Positions 1-5,018 of a stretch of DNA of 6,263 nucleotides are shown here, piece after piece; position 1 is the stretch's first letter; each line of letters begins with the position of its first letter. The stretch is from assembly GCA_041624375.1 (NCBI GenBank), contig JBFJVD010000179.1, positions 1-6,263 of the forward strand, read 5' to 3'. Source of the DNA: JBFJVD01 sp041624375 (lineage in GTDB: Bacteria; Chloroflexota; Anaerolineae; Anaerolineales; E44-bin32). Made by a program: the position numbers and the translations under genes. Under the pieces are notes generated by a model. That model saw nothing but the letters and a program-made list of their open reading frames with translations. It made no database searches and was not told the origin of the DNA.

Positions 1-1
1 G

Positions 2-193
2 CTTGCACCCACAGCCAGCGTCCAGCTGGCAATCCGAATCGCGCGCCTTCAGCGCGGCCTGGTCTTGAGCCGGCTGCGTCGGGCAGGCATTCGCGTGCTC
101 GACTGGGACGTGGAGGCGCCGTTCGATCAGGCCATCCATGCCACCCTGGGTCGGAGGCCGCCAATGGGCCAGCTGGCAGGCCGTATCCAATGA
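2..193 (+). CDS. DUF58 domain-containing protein, C-terminal fragment
   Basis: Only the last 63 codons are present; the gene starts before the window. The frame is open from base 2 to the TGA at 191-193. The visible tail has an Arg/Leu-rich helix (RLQRGLVLSRLRRAG) followed by IRVLDWDVEAPFDQAIHATLGR, which resembles the C-terminal end of DUF58 proteins, where a von Willebrand-like fold ends with a strand giving 'V-x-D-W-D-V' and a short helix. DUF58 proteins usually sit in operons with MoxR-type AAA ATPases and membrane proteins and are thought to act at or near the cell envelope; their biochemical role is not settled. The stop codon overlaps the next ATG (ATGA, 190-193), so the two genes are probably translationally coupled. 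The family call rests on a short tail, so confidence is moderate. Confidence 0.62.
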   Translation, partial: LAPTASVQLAIRIARLQRGLVLSRLRRAGIRVLDWDVEAPFDQAIHATLGRRPPMGQLAGRIQ

Positions 194-702
194 AGCGCGC
201 GGCTGCCGTCCATCATCTGGCATGGGCCCTCGCGGGTTTGGGCACCGCATTTGGATTCCTCGACGGCCCCTACCCGTGGCTGGCCCTCCTCAGCCCCTTT
301 GTGGCCCTTGCGGCGGTCGTCGTGCAGCGCCGGAGGTGGAACTGGGCCATCGGGGCCGCCTGGTTGATCCTGCTGGGGCTCAGCGCAGCCAGCCTTTTGC
401 TCGGGGCGCGTCCGCTCGTCCCGCTCACCGCCGGCGCGTCCGCCCTGATCGCATGGGACTTGGCCGGCTTTCAGCAGCGGGCCGCAGCCGCGCCAGTACA
501 CCGCCCCAACGGGCAGCTAAACCGTCTAGAGCGAGCGCATCTCCGGCGACTGCTTCCGGTGGTTCTGCTTGCCTGGCTGCTGGGGTTGGCGGCCTCCGGG
601 ATTCGCATTCAGATCGGCTTCTATGCGGTCCTGCTGCTCGGCGCCATCGCCGCCTTCGGATTAAATCAGCTGCTGCGCTACCTCCGCCGGGAGACCTCCT
701 GA
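190..702 (+). CDS. Multi-pass membrane protein of unknown function, downstream of DUF58
   Basis: This 170-residue protein has no family I recognise. Hydrophobic stretches suggest about six membrane helices, near residues 8-24, 29-46, 52-71, 75-92, 121-136 and 140-162. A polar, Arg-rich loop at about 93-120 (containing WDLAGFQQR and RLERAHLRR) separates helices four and five and is probably cytoplasmic by the positive-inside rule. The C-terminus is basic (RYLRRETS). The ATG at 190 overlaps the DUF58 stop as ATGA, and the upstream GGCAGG is only a weak ribosome binding site, so translation is likely coupled to the DUF58 gene. Small membrane proteins are common next to MoxR/DUF58 genes, which suggests a role with that envelope-associated system; this is inference from context only. 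An overlapping plus-strand frame (138-749) is judged a shadow. Confidence 0.75.
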   Translation: MKRAAAVHHLAWALAGLGTAFGFLDGPYPWLALLSPFVALAAVVVQRRRWNWAIGAAWLILLGLSAASLLLGARPLVPLTAGASALIAWDLAGFQQRAAAAPVHRPNGQLNRLERAHLRRLLPVVLLAWLLGLAASGIRIQIGFYAVLLLGAIAAFGLNQLLRYLRRETS

Positions 703-726
703 GCCGGCCTGACCTGTTCACCGGCT
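702..726 (+). terminator. Weak hairpin at the end of the DUF58-linked operon
   Basis: AGCCGG at 702-707 pairs perfectly with CCGGCT at 721-726, giving a 6-bp GC-rich stem with a 13-nt loop, followed by only three T residues (726-728). The stem begins on the last base of the upstream stop codon. Position and composition fit a transcription terminator, but the short T-run and long loop make it weak; it may only slow polymerase or protect the mRNA 3' end. Confidence 0.33.
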
Positions 727-744
727 TTCACAGGCGCTTTATCC

Positions 745-750
745 TATAAT
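745..750 (+). promoter_or_regulatory. Perfect -10 box (TATAAT) upstream of the TerC gene
   Basis: TATAAT lies 54 bases before the TerC start codon, in the only intergenic space available for a promoter. No good -35 box sits 16-18 nt upstream: TTCACA at 727-732 resembles the consensus but is only 12 nt away. If used, transcription would begin near 757 and give a leader of about 48 nt. The octamer CTATAATC around it recurs at 2945-2952 before the thiolase gene. Confidence 0.45.
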
Positions 751-804
751 CCTCGAAGCCAGAGACATCGCTCACAACCCATTCGAACGCGGAGAACCCA
801 GCCC

Positions 805-1551
805 ATGGAATGGATCACGAACCCTGAAGCCTGGATCGCCCTGCTGACGCTTACCGTCCTCGAGATCGTTCTCGGAATCGACAACATCGTCTTTATCAGC
901 ATCCTTTCGGAGAAGCTACCCGAGGCCGAAGAAAGCCGGGCGCGGCGCCTCGGGCTCGGCCTCGCCATGATCTCCCGAATCCTGCTGCTGCTCTCGCTTG
1001 CCTGGATCATCGGCCTGACGCAGCCACTCTTCGCCATCTTCGGTCTCGAAATCTCCGGCAGGGACATCATCCTTCTCGGCGGCGGGTTGTTCCTGCTGGC
1101 CAAGAGCACGAGCGAAATCCATGACAAGCTGGAAGGCGTTGAGGGCCACGCCAGCGCGGCGGTCGCGCCTTCGTTCACCAGTGTGCTCATCCAGATCATG
1201 CTGCTGGACGTCGTCTTCTCGCTGGATTCGGTGATCACGGCGGTGGGAATGGCCAATGACATCCCGGTCATGATCATTGCAGTGATTATCGCGGTGGTGA
1301 TCATGCTGATTGCCGCCGAACCGGTGAGCGATTTTGTGAGCCGTCACCCCACCGTAAAGATGCTGGCGCTGAGCTTCCTGCTGCTCATTGGCGTCTCGCT
1401 GATCGCCGAGAGTTTCGGTCTGCATATCCCCAAGGGTTATATCTACTTCGGGATGGGATTCTCCGTGTTTGTTGAGATGCTGAACCTGCGGCTTCGGCGC
1501 CCGCGCGAGCCGGTTCATCTCCGCCAACGCTATGCCAAGGAAAGCCAGTAG
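805..1551 (+). CDS. TerC family integral membrane protein
   Basis: This is a 248-residue TerC-family protein, the short form without CBS domains. The two signature acidic membrane motifs are clear: EIVLGIDNIVFISI at residues 20-33 (Glu20, Asp26, Asn27) and DVVFSLDSVITAVGMA at 135-150 (Asp135, Asp141). About seven hydrophobic segments can be seen, near 9-34, 50-71, 86-98, 124-148, 153-170, 182-200 and 209-227, ending in a basic cytoplasmic tail. TerC relatives in Bacillus and E. coli (Alx, MeeF/MeeY) are linked to manganese export or metal loading of secreted enzymes; the tellurite name is historical. The ATG at 805 has GGAGAA at 791-796, 8 nt upstream. The gene appears to be a single transcription unit converging on the CNNM/CorC gene. 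The family is certain; the transported ion cannot be read from the sequence. Confidence 0.95.
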   Translation: MEWITNPEAWIALLTLTVLEIVLGIDNIVFISILSEKLPEAEESRARRLGLGLAMISRILLLLSLAWIIGLTQPLFAIFGLEISGRDIILLGGGLFLLAKSTSEIHDKLEGVEGHASAAVAPSFTSVLIQIMLLDVVFSLDSVITAVGMANDIPVMIIAVIIAVVIMLIAAEPVSDFVSRHPTVKMLALSFLLLIGVSLIAESFGLHIPKGYIYFGMGFSVFVEMLNLRLRRPREPVHLRQRYAKESQ

Positions 1552-1603
1552 CATGGGTGGCGCACAGGATGATGGGAGGGCTCTCGGATGCCGTAAGGCC
1601 TGC

Positions 1604-2908
1604 TCATTTCTTCTCTTCTTGTCGGACGAGCACCCTCCCTACCCGCCTCCCTTCCATCTCCAGCACTTCGAACCGATGACCGCCCCATGAGAATCCCTCG
1701 CCCACCTCGGGCACCCGTTCCAATAGCATCATGATGAAGCCACCCACGGTTTCATACAAGGCGCGCTCTCTACCCGGAAGCGGCTCTGCCAGGAGCGCGG
1801 CCGGCAGTTCCTCGACTGGCAGCAAGCCATCCAAGATCCAGACACCTTCCTCTCGTTCTACAGCCTTCGGCTCGGGTAGCTCACCGAGTTCCTGAATCTC
1901 ACCAACGACGGCCTCGAGAATATCGTCGACTGTCACCAAACCTTGCAGCCCGCCATACTCATCCATCACCAGTGCGAACGGGAGCCTGGACTCGCGGAAG
2001 ACGTTCAGCGCGTCGACCCCACGCTGGCTGCCGGGTATGAACTGCACCGGGCGAAGTGCTGAGCGAAGGTCGACCGAATCGGCCCGGATCGCGCCGGGCA
2101 CAAGATCGCGCGAACGGACCAGCCCCAGCACTTCATCAAGCGCTCCGCGGCAGACCGGGAAGCAGGCGTGAATGCTCGCCTCCAGCTTTTCGGCCAGCTC
2201 GTCCTGAGGGAGATCGATGTCCAGCCACTCGATCTCCGTGCGCGGCGTCATGACAGAGCTGACCCGCCGGTCAGCCAGGCGGAACACCCGCTCAACCAGC
2301 TCGCGCTCGACCGACTCAACCGTACCGGCCTCCTCACCCTGGCGGAGCAGCAGGCGGATCTCCTCTTCCGTGATGGAGCGATTCAAGCGACCGCTGAAAC
2401 CAAGCAGACGGAGAAGCAGATCAGTGGAGCTTGTCAGCAAGCGGACGATCGGGCTTGCCAGACTGGAGAGGAGCATCATAGGGCGGGCGACGGCAGCGGC
2501 AATGCCCTCCGGATTTCGCAGGGCAATGCGCTTCGGCAGAAGCTCACCGACGACCAGCGATAGGTAGGTGATGGCGAGGACCACCACAGCGAGCGATAGC
2601 GAGCGAGCATAGGGGGCGAACAGGTTATTGCCTTCCATCCAGCCGCCGAGCCGTGAGGAGATCGTTGCTGCAGAGAAGGCACCGGAGAACACACCGACCA
2701 GCGTGATGCCGATCTGGATCGTAGACAGCGAACGGCCGGGGTCTTTCGCCAGGTCCAGCGCGGCGCCTGAGCGGTCGTCGCCCTCCTCGTTCCGCTTGCG
2801 CAGCAGATGGCGGCGGGCCGAGACAAGCGCGATCTCAGACATGGCCAGAAAGCCGTTCGTCAGAGATAAGAACAACACCAGCAAGATCTCAAGCCCCACA
2901 GTGTTCAT
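1604..2908 (-). CDS. CNNM/HlyC/CorC family transporter (DUF21, CBS pair, CorC_HlyC domain)
   Basis: This 434-residue protein has the full bacterial CNNM/CorC layout. Residues 1-175 form the DUF21 membrane domain, with TM1 containing NGFLAMSEIALVSARR (Ser24, Glu25) and the conserved GELLPKR at 121-127. A linking helix follows, then a CBS pair at about 215-338 with VMTPRTE at 219-225 and the typical MDEYGG at 315-320. A CorC_HlyC domain lies at about 345-430. Characterised CNNM/CorC proteins mediate Na+-linked Mg2+ efflux, with the CBS pair binding ATP-Mg; older 'hemolysin' labels are misleading. The frame extends to a TTG at 2938, but the ATG at 2908 is preferred: it has AAAGGG 8 nt upstream and starts just before TM1. 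The gene converges with TerC, with 52 bases between stop codons, and is divergent from the thiolase gene. Length and motifs are intact. The ion remains inferred. Confidence 0.95.
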   Translation of the reverse strand: MNTVGLEILLVLFLSLTNGFLAMSEIALVSARRHLLRKRNEEGDDRSGAALDLAKDPGRSLSTIQIGITLVGVFSGAFSAATISSRLGGWMEGNNLFAPYARSLSLAVVVLAITYLSLVVGELLPKRIALRNPEGIAAAVARPMMLLSSLASPIVRLLTSSTDLLLRLLGFSGRLNRSITEEEIRLLLRQGEEAGTVESVERELVERVFRLADRRVSSVMTPRTEIEWLDIDLPQDELAEKLEASIHACFPVCRGALDEVLGLVRSRDLVPGAIRADSVDLRSALRPVQFIPGSQRGVDALNVFRESRLPFALVMDEYGGLQGLVTVDDILEAVVGEIQELGELPEPKAVEREEGVWILDGLLPVEELPAALLAEPLPGRERALYETVGGFIMMLLERVPEVGEGFSWGGHRFEVLEMEGRRVGRVLVRQEEKK

Positions 2909-2916
2909 CTTCACTG

Positions 2917-2922
2917 CCCTTT
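2917..2922 (-). promoter_or_regulatory. Ribosome binding site that fixes the CNNM/CorC start
   Basis: On the minus strand AAAGGG stands 8 nt before the ATG at 2908-2906. No comparable site precedes the in-frame TTG at 2938, which would add ten non-conserved residues before the first membrane helix. Confidence 0.6.
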
Positions 2923-2945
2923 CTATGAAGCCGAGCAATCCTCGC

Positions 2946-2951
2946 TATAAT
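2946..2951 (+). promoter_or_regulatory. Second TATAAT box in the divergent intergenic region
   Basis: A perfect TATAAT lies 110 bases before the thiolase start, with no convincing -35 box (TTCTAT at 2921-2926 with a 19-nt gap is the best). On the opposite strand the same bases give TACGAT (2955-2950), a possible -10 for the CNNM/CorC gene. It may be an upstream alternative promoter, a shared -10 for both directions, or chance. Confidence 0.28.
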
Positions 2952-2983
2952 CGTAGCCGGGGACTTGGGCGGGGTCGCCTGTT

Positions 2984-3012
2984 TTGCCCAGCCTTCCTGG
3001 CCGGGGTACAAT
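2984..3012 (+). promoter_or_regulatory. Sigma-70-type promoter for the thiolase/DUF35 genes
   Basis: TTGCCC at 2984-2989 (four of six matches to the -35 consensus) is followed after exactly 17 nt by TACAAT at 3007-3012 (five of six matches to the -10 consensus). Transcription would start near 3019, giving a leader of about 42 nt that carries the palindrome and hairpin listed separately. This is the best promoter-like arrangement in the window. Confidence 0.55.
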
Positions 3013-3023
3013 CGTCACCGTTT

Positions 3024-3033
3024 GTGTGCACAC
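3024..3033. promoter_or_regulatory. Perfect 10-bp palindrome, possible operator
   Basis: GTGTGCACAC is an exact inverted repeat beginning a few bases after the predicted transcription start near 3019. That is a normal place for a repressor operator. No regulator gene is in the window, so the binding protein cannot be named. Ten-base palindromes occur by chance, so support comes mainly from its position. Confidence 0.35.
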
Positions 3034-3047
3034 GGCTCGCCAGCCGT
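3032..3047 (+). promoter_or_regulatory. Leader hairpin just upstream of the thiolase ribosome binding site
   Basis: ACGGCT (3032-3037) pairs with AGCCGT (3042-3047) around a CGCC loop, followed by TTTC and then GGAGGAG at 3051. It overlaps the end of the palindrome at 3024-3033, so the RNA could fold in either of two ways. It could affect translation initiation or mRNA stability. It is not a convincing terminator because only three T residues follow. Confidence 0.35.
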
Positions 3048-3050
3048 TTC

Positions 3051-3057
3051 GGAGGAG
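3051..3057 (+). promoter_or_regulatory. Strong ribosome binding site that fixes the thiolase start
   Basis: GGAGGAG, with its core ending 5 nt before the ATG at 3061. The frame stays open upstream to an ATG at 2965, but those 32 codons encode unrelated residues and overlap the predicted promoter, so 3061 is the start. Confidence 0.8.
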
Positions 3058-3060
3058 ACC

Positions 3061-4425
3061 ATGAGAACTGTCTACGCGCTATCCGGCGGCGTTTCGAAGT
3101 TCGCCAAAGCGCGCCCCGATAAGACGTTTCAGGCAGTCGTCAAGGAAGCCTACGACTATGCCATCGAGGATATCGGCCTCGACTTTGTGTCGTTCACCCC
3201 TCTGGTCGATGGCTCGGTTGCCTCCTACTTCTCAGACCACTTCAACCGCCAATTGAAGGCGGGGACGATGGTGCAGGACTACCTCGGATTGTGTCCGAAA
3301 CCGAGCCATCGCGTGGAGGGTGGCGGCGCCACTGGAGGACTCTCCTTCCAGGAGGGCTGGAAATCTGTCGCCTCCGGGCTCATGGACGTTTGCGTCGTCT
3401 ATGGGTGGGAGACCATGAGCCACGTCGAGACATGGAAGGGGAACGAGTTCATCGCCCTTGCCTCTGATGTCTCGTGGGATTATCCGGTAGGCGGCTTCTA
3501 CTCGGGCTATTACGCCATGATGGTCACCCGACACATGAAGGAATATGGGACGACGGTCGAGCAGATGGCGCATGTGTCGGTGAAGAATCACATCAATGCC
3601 TATCACAACCCCTATGCGCAGAAGCGCAACCGGTATTCGATTGAGGATGTGCGCAACTCGCCGATGGTCGCCTGGCCGCTCACCCGGCTCGACATCTGCG
3701 TCATGTCCGATGGCGCGGCGGCAGTGATCCTGGCGTCTGAAGAAGGTGTTCGCCGCCTGGAGTCGGGCGGCGCCGAAATTGCTCGGCCGCTGGTTCAGGT
3801 GACCGGCATCGGGCGCGGCACCGACGCCATGCGGATGGCCGACCGGCCCCACGTGGATTATGAGACCTTCGTCCACGACTACGCCACCGAGCGGGAGCGC
3901 AGTTCGGAGGAGACGCTGGCCTACTACAGGAAATTGTGGGACAAAGGCACACGCTACCCCGGCATTCACTCATTCCGGGCCGGGAGGATGGCGGGCAAGC
4001 TCGCCTACAAGCACGCCGGCATCACCGATCCACTGCATGAGTTGGACTTCGTGGAGCTCCACGACGCCTATACGTCCAGCGAGATTCAGACCTACGAGGA
4101 CCTCGGCTTCTGCCTCTATGGCGAAGGAGGTCCCTTCGCCGAATCAGGCAAGGCCTTCATGCCGGAGATCGACTACGGCTTGAAGTTGAAAGACGCGCCG
4201 GTCTGTCCGGTGAACCCCTCCGGCGGTTTGATCGCCTGCGGCCACCCCGTTGGCGCCACCGGCCTGATGCAGGGCGTGTTCAGCATCTGGCAGCTTCAAG
4301 GAACGATCGGAAAGCACTTTGGCGATGCGACGCTCCAGGTGCAGGATGCGCGGCGCGGCGCCATCCACTCGCATGCCGGCACTGGAACCTATGTGACCGT
4401 CAGCATCCTCGAGCGGGAGGCATAA
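3061..4425 (+). CDS. Thiolase-superfamily protein lacking the nucleophilic Cys (DUF35-partnered type)
   Basis: This 454-residue protein has the thiolase fold and is most like the archaeal/SCP2-type thiolases encoded beside DUF35 proteins. N-terminal core: RVEGGGATGG at residues 84-93 stands where these enzymes have RVEAACASGG, so Gly89 (codon GGC, 3325-3327) replaces the acyl-accepting Cys. C-terminal core: FVELHDAYTSSEI at 330-342 (His334), PVNPSGGLIACGHPVGATG at 383-401 (Asn385, Cys393, His395), and AIHSHAGTG at 434-442 (His436). It is about 60 residues longer than a usual thiolase (about 390), largely from an insert at 264-305. Family members catalyse Claisen condensation or cleavage of acyl-CoAs; related enzymes without the Cys, such as the steroid aldolase Ltp2, do retro-aldol cleavage. 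The DUF35 gene follows after 3 nt, implying a two-subunit complex. Family is firm; reaction and substrate are unknown. 'Acetyl-CoA acetyltransferase' would be an unsafe label. Confidence 0.9.
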   Translation: MRTVYALSGGVSKFAKARPDKTFQAVVKEAYDYAIEDIGLDFVSFTPLVDGSVASYFSDHFNRQLKAGTMVQDYLGLCPKPSHRVEGGGATGGLSFQEGWKSVASGLMDVCVVYGWETMSHVETWKGNEFIALASDVSWDYPVGGFYSGYYAMMVTRHMKEYGTTVEQMAHVSVKNHINAYHNPYAQKRNRYSIEDVRNSPMVAWPLTRLDICVMSDGAAAVILASEEGVRRLESGGAEIARPLVQVTGIGRGTDAMRMADRPHVDYETFVHDYATERERSSEETLAYYRKLWDKGTRYPGIHSFRAGRMAGKLAYKHAGITDPLHELDFVELHDAYTSSEIQTYEDLGFCLYGEGGPFAESGKAFMPEIDYGLKLKDAPVCPVNPSGGLIACGHPVGATGLMQGVFSIWQLQGTIGKHFGDATLQVQDARRGAIHSHAGTGTYVTVSILEREA

Positions 4426-4428
4426 CCC

Positions 4429-4977
4429 ATGGCCCGGCTTCCAGATAAGCGCGAAGAAACCCTGGGAGGCTACATCGTTCACGGCATCCCCTTCCCCGTC
4501 GAGCGAGACCCCGACACGCTGGCGATGCTCAAGCGCATGGCGCCAATCCAGATCGAGCAAGAATACAAGATCACCTACCTTCACTCCTATGCGCAGGACA
4601 GCCCCTGGTTCGCCGCCGCCAGCAACAAGGTGCTGCTCGCCAATCAGGATGCAGAGAGCGGCTATTGCTACGCCACCCCGCGCGGCCACGATATGTACAG
4701 CGGTCGTGAGACCGAATGGGTCGACATCACCGAGCACAAAGCCAGCGTCCATGCATTTACGGTCTGCTACTTCGGCTCGGAGGAATTCCTGCCAGAGACA
4801 CCCTTTGTCCTGGCGATGATCCAATACGAAGGCGTTGACACGCTCTTTCTCACCCGCCTTCTGGGGGTGGACCCCGCAGATGCTTCGCTGGATTGGATCG
4901 GGATGGAGGTCGAACCGCGCTTCCTGCGAAACAGCAAACTCAAGCCGACCGACGTCTACTTCGTCCCGGCCCGCTAG
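4429..4977 (+). CDS. DUF35 OB-fold protein, thiolase partner, zinc-ribbon cysteines missing
   Basis: This 182-residue protein fits the DUF35 family: an N-terminal segment, a rubredoxin-like zinc ribbon and an OB-fold. The OB-fold is recognisable from EWVDI (96-100), VHAFTVCYF (107-115), TPFVLAMIQYEGVDTLF (124-140), LLGVDP (144-149) and IGMEVEPRF (157-165). The expected ribbon C-x2-C-G...PPR-x2-C-P-x-C aligns by eye to residues 74-91, where Gly78 and Pro84-Arg85 are kept but the four Cys positions read Asp74, Ser77, Asp88 and Ser91. The only cysteines are Cys80 and Cys113. DUF35 proteins bind thiolases and help form the CoA site in the archaeal thiolase/HMG-CoA synthase complex, in BbsAB and in Ltp2-ChsH2. 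GGGAGG at 4415-4420, inside the thiolase gene, sits 8 nt before the ATG, so both are co-transcribed. The first 60 residues are longer than usual and show no known domain. Confidence 0.85.
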   Translation: MARLPDKREETLGGYIVHGIPFPVERDPDTLAMLKRMAPIQIEQEYKITYLHSYAQDSPWFAAASNKVLLANQDAESGYCYATPRGHDMYSGRETEWVDITEHKASVHAFTVCYFGSEEFLPETPFVLAMIQYEGVDTLFLTRLLGVDPADASLDWIGMEVEPRFLRNSKLKPTDVYFVPAR

Positions 4978-4985
4978 CGCCCAAT

Positions 4986-5003
4986 CCGGCGGCCTCGAGC
5001 CGG
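4986..5003 (+). repeat. Small GC-rich inverted repeat between the DUF35 gene and the next gene
   Basis: CCGGC (4986-4990) and GCCGG (4999-5003) can pair around an 8-nt loop. CCGGCGG is also directly repeated (4986-4992 and 5000-5006). No T-run follows, so this is not a good terminator; it could be a weak attenuator or chance in GC-rich DNA. It lies in the 41-nt gap after the DUF35 stop codon. Confidence 0.25.
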
Positions 5004-5018
5004 CGGTTTGGAGGCCCG

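Noticed and set aside
690..804. yybP-ykoY-type manganese riboswitch before the TerC gene
   Set aside because: Such riboswitches often precede TerC-type genes, but the leader after the -10 box is only about 48 nt, too short, and I see no matching paired elements.
744..1304. Open minus-strand frame of 186 codons opposite the TerC gene
   Set aside because: It is rich in Ser, Met, Ile and Arg, lacks a domain, and exactly opposes a certain TerC gene; it is a codon-bias shadow. The other minus-strand frame at 916-1554 is rejected for the same reason.
1552..1603. Bidirectional terminator between the convergent TerC and CNNM/CorC genes
   Set aside because: Only a trivial 3-bp GCC/GGC pairing with a GTAA loop is visible, with no suitable stem and T-run on either strand.
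2965..3060. 32-codon N-terminal extension of the thiolase
   Set aside because: It overlaps a promoter and hairpin, has no homology-like start, and the ATG at 3061 has a strong ribosome binding site and begins at the expected family N-terminus.
3232..3969. Open minus-strand frame of 245 codons opposite the thiolase
   Set aside because: Its translation is His/Arg/Gly-rich with no recognisable motif, and the opposite strand encodes conserved thiolase motifs. Long antisense frames are expected in GC-rich genes.
3061..4425. Naming the thiolase as acetyl-CoA acetyltransferase (atoB/phaA type)
   Set aside because: The nucleophilic Cys is absent and the protein belongs with DUF35-partnered thiolases, so this name would assign an activity the sequence does not support.
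3061..4425. Direct assignment as Ltp2 steroid side-chain aldolase
   Set aside because: Although the Cys is replaced by Gly and a DUF35 partner is present, the HDAY and GHPVGATG His residues are retained, unlike Ltp2 as I remember it, and no steroid-degradation genes are nearby.
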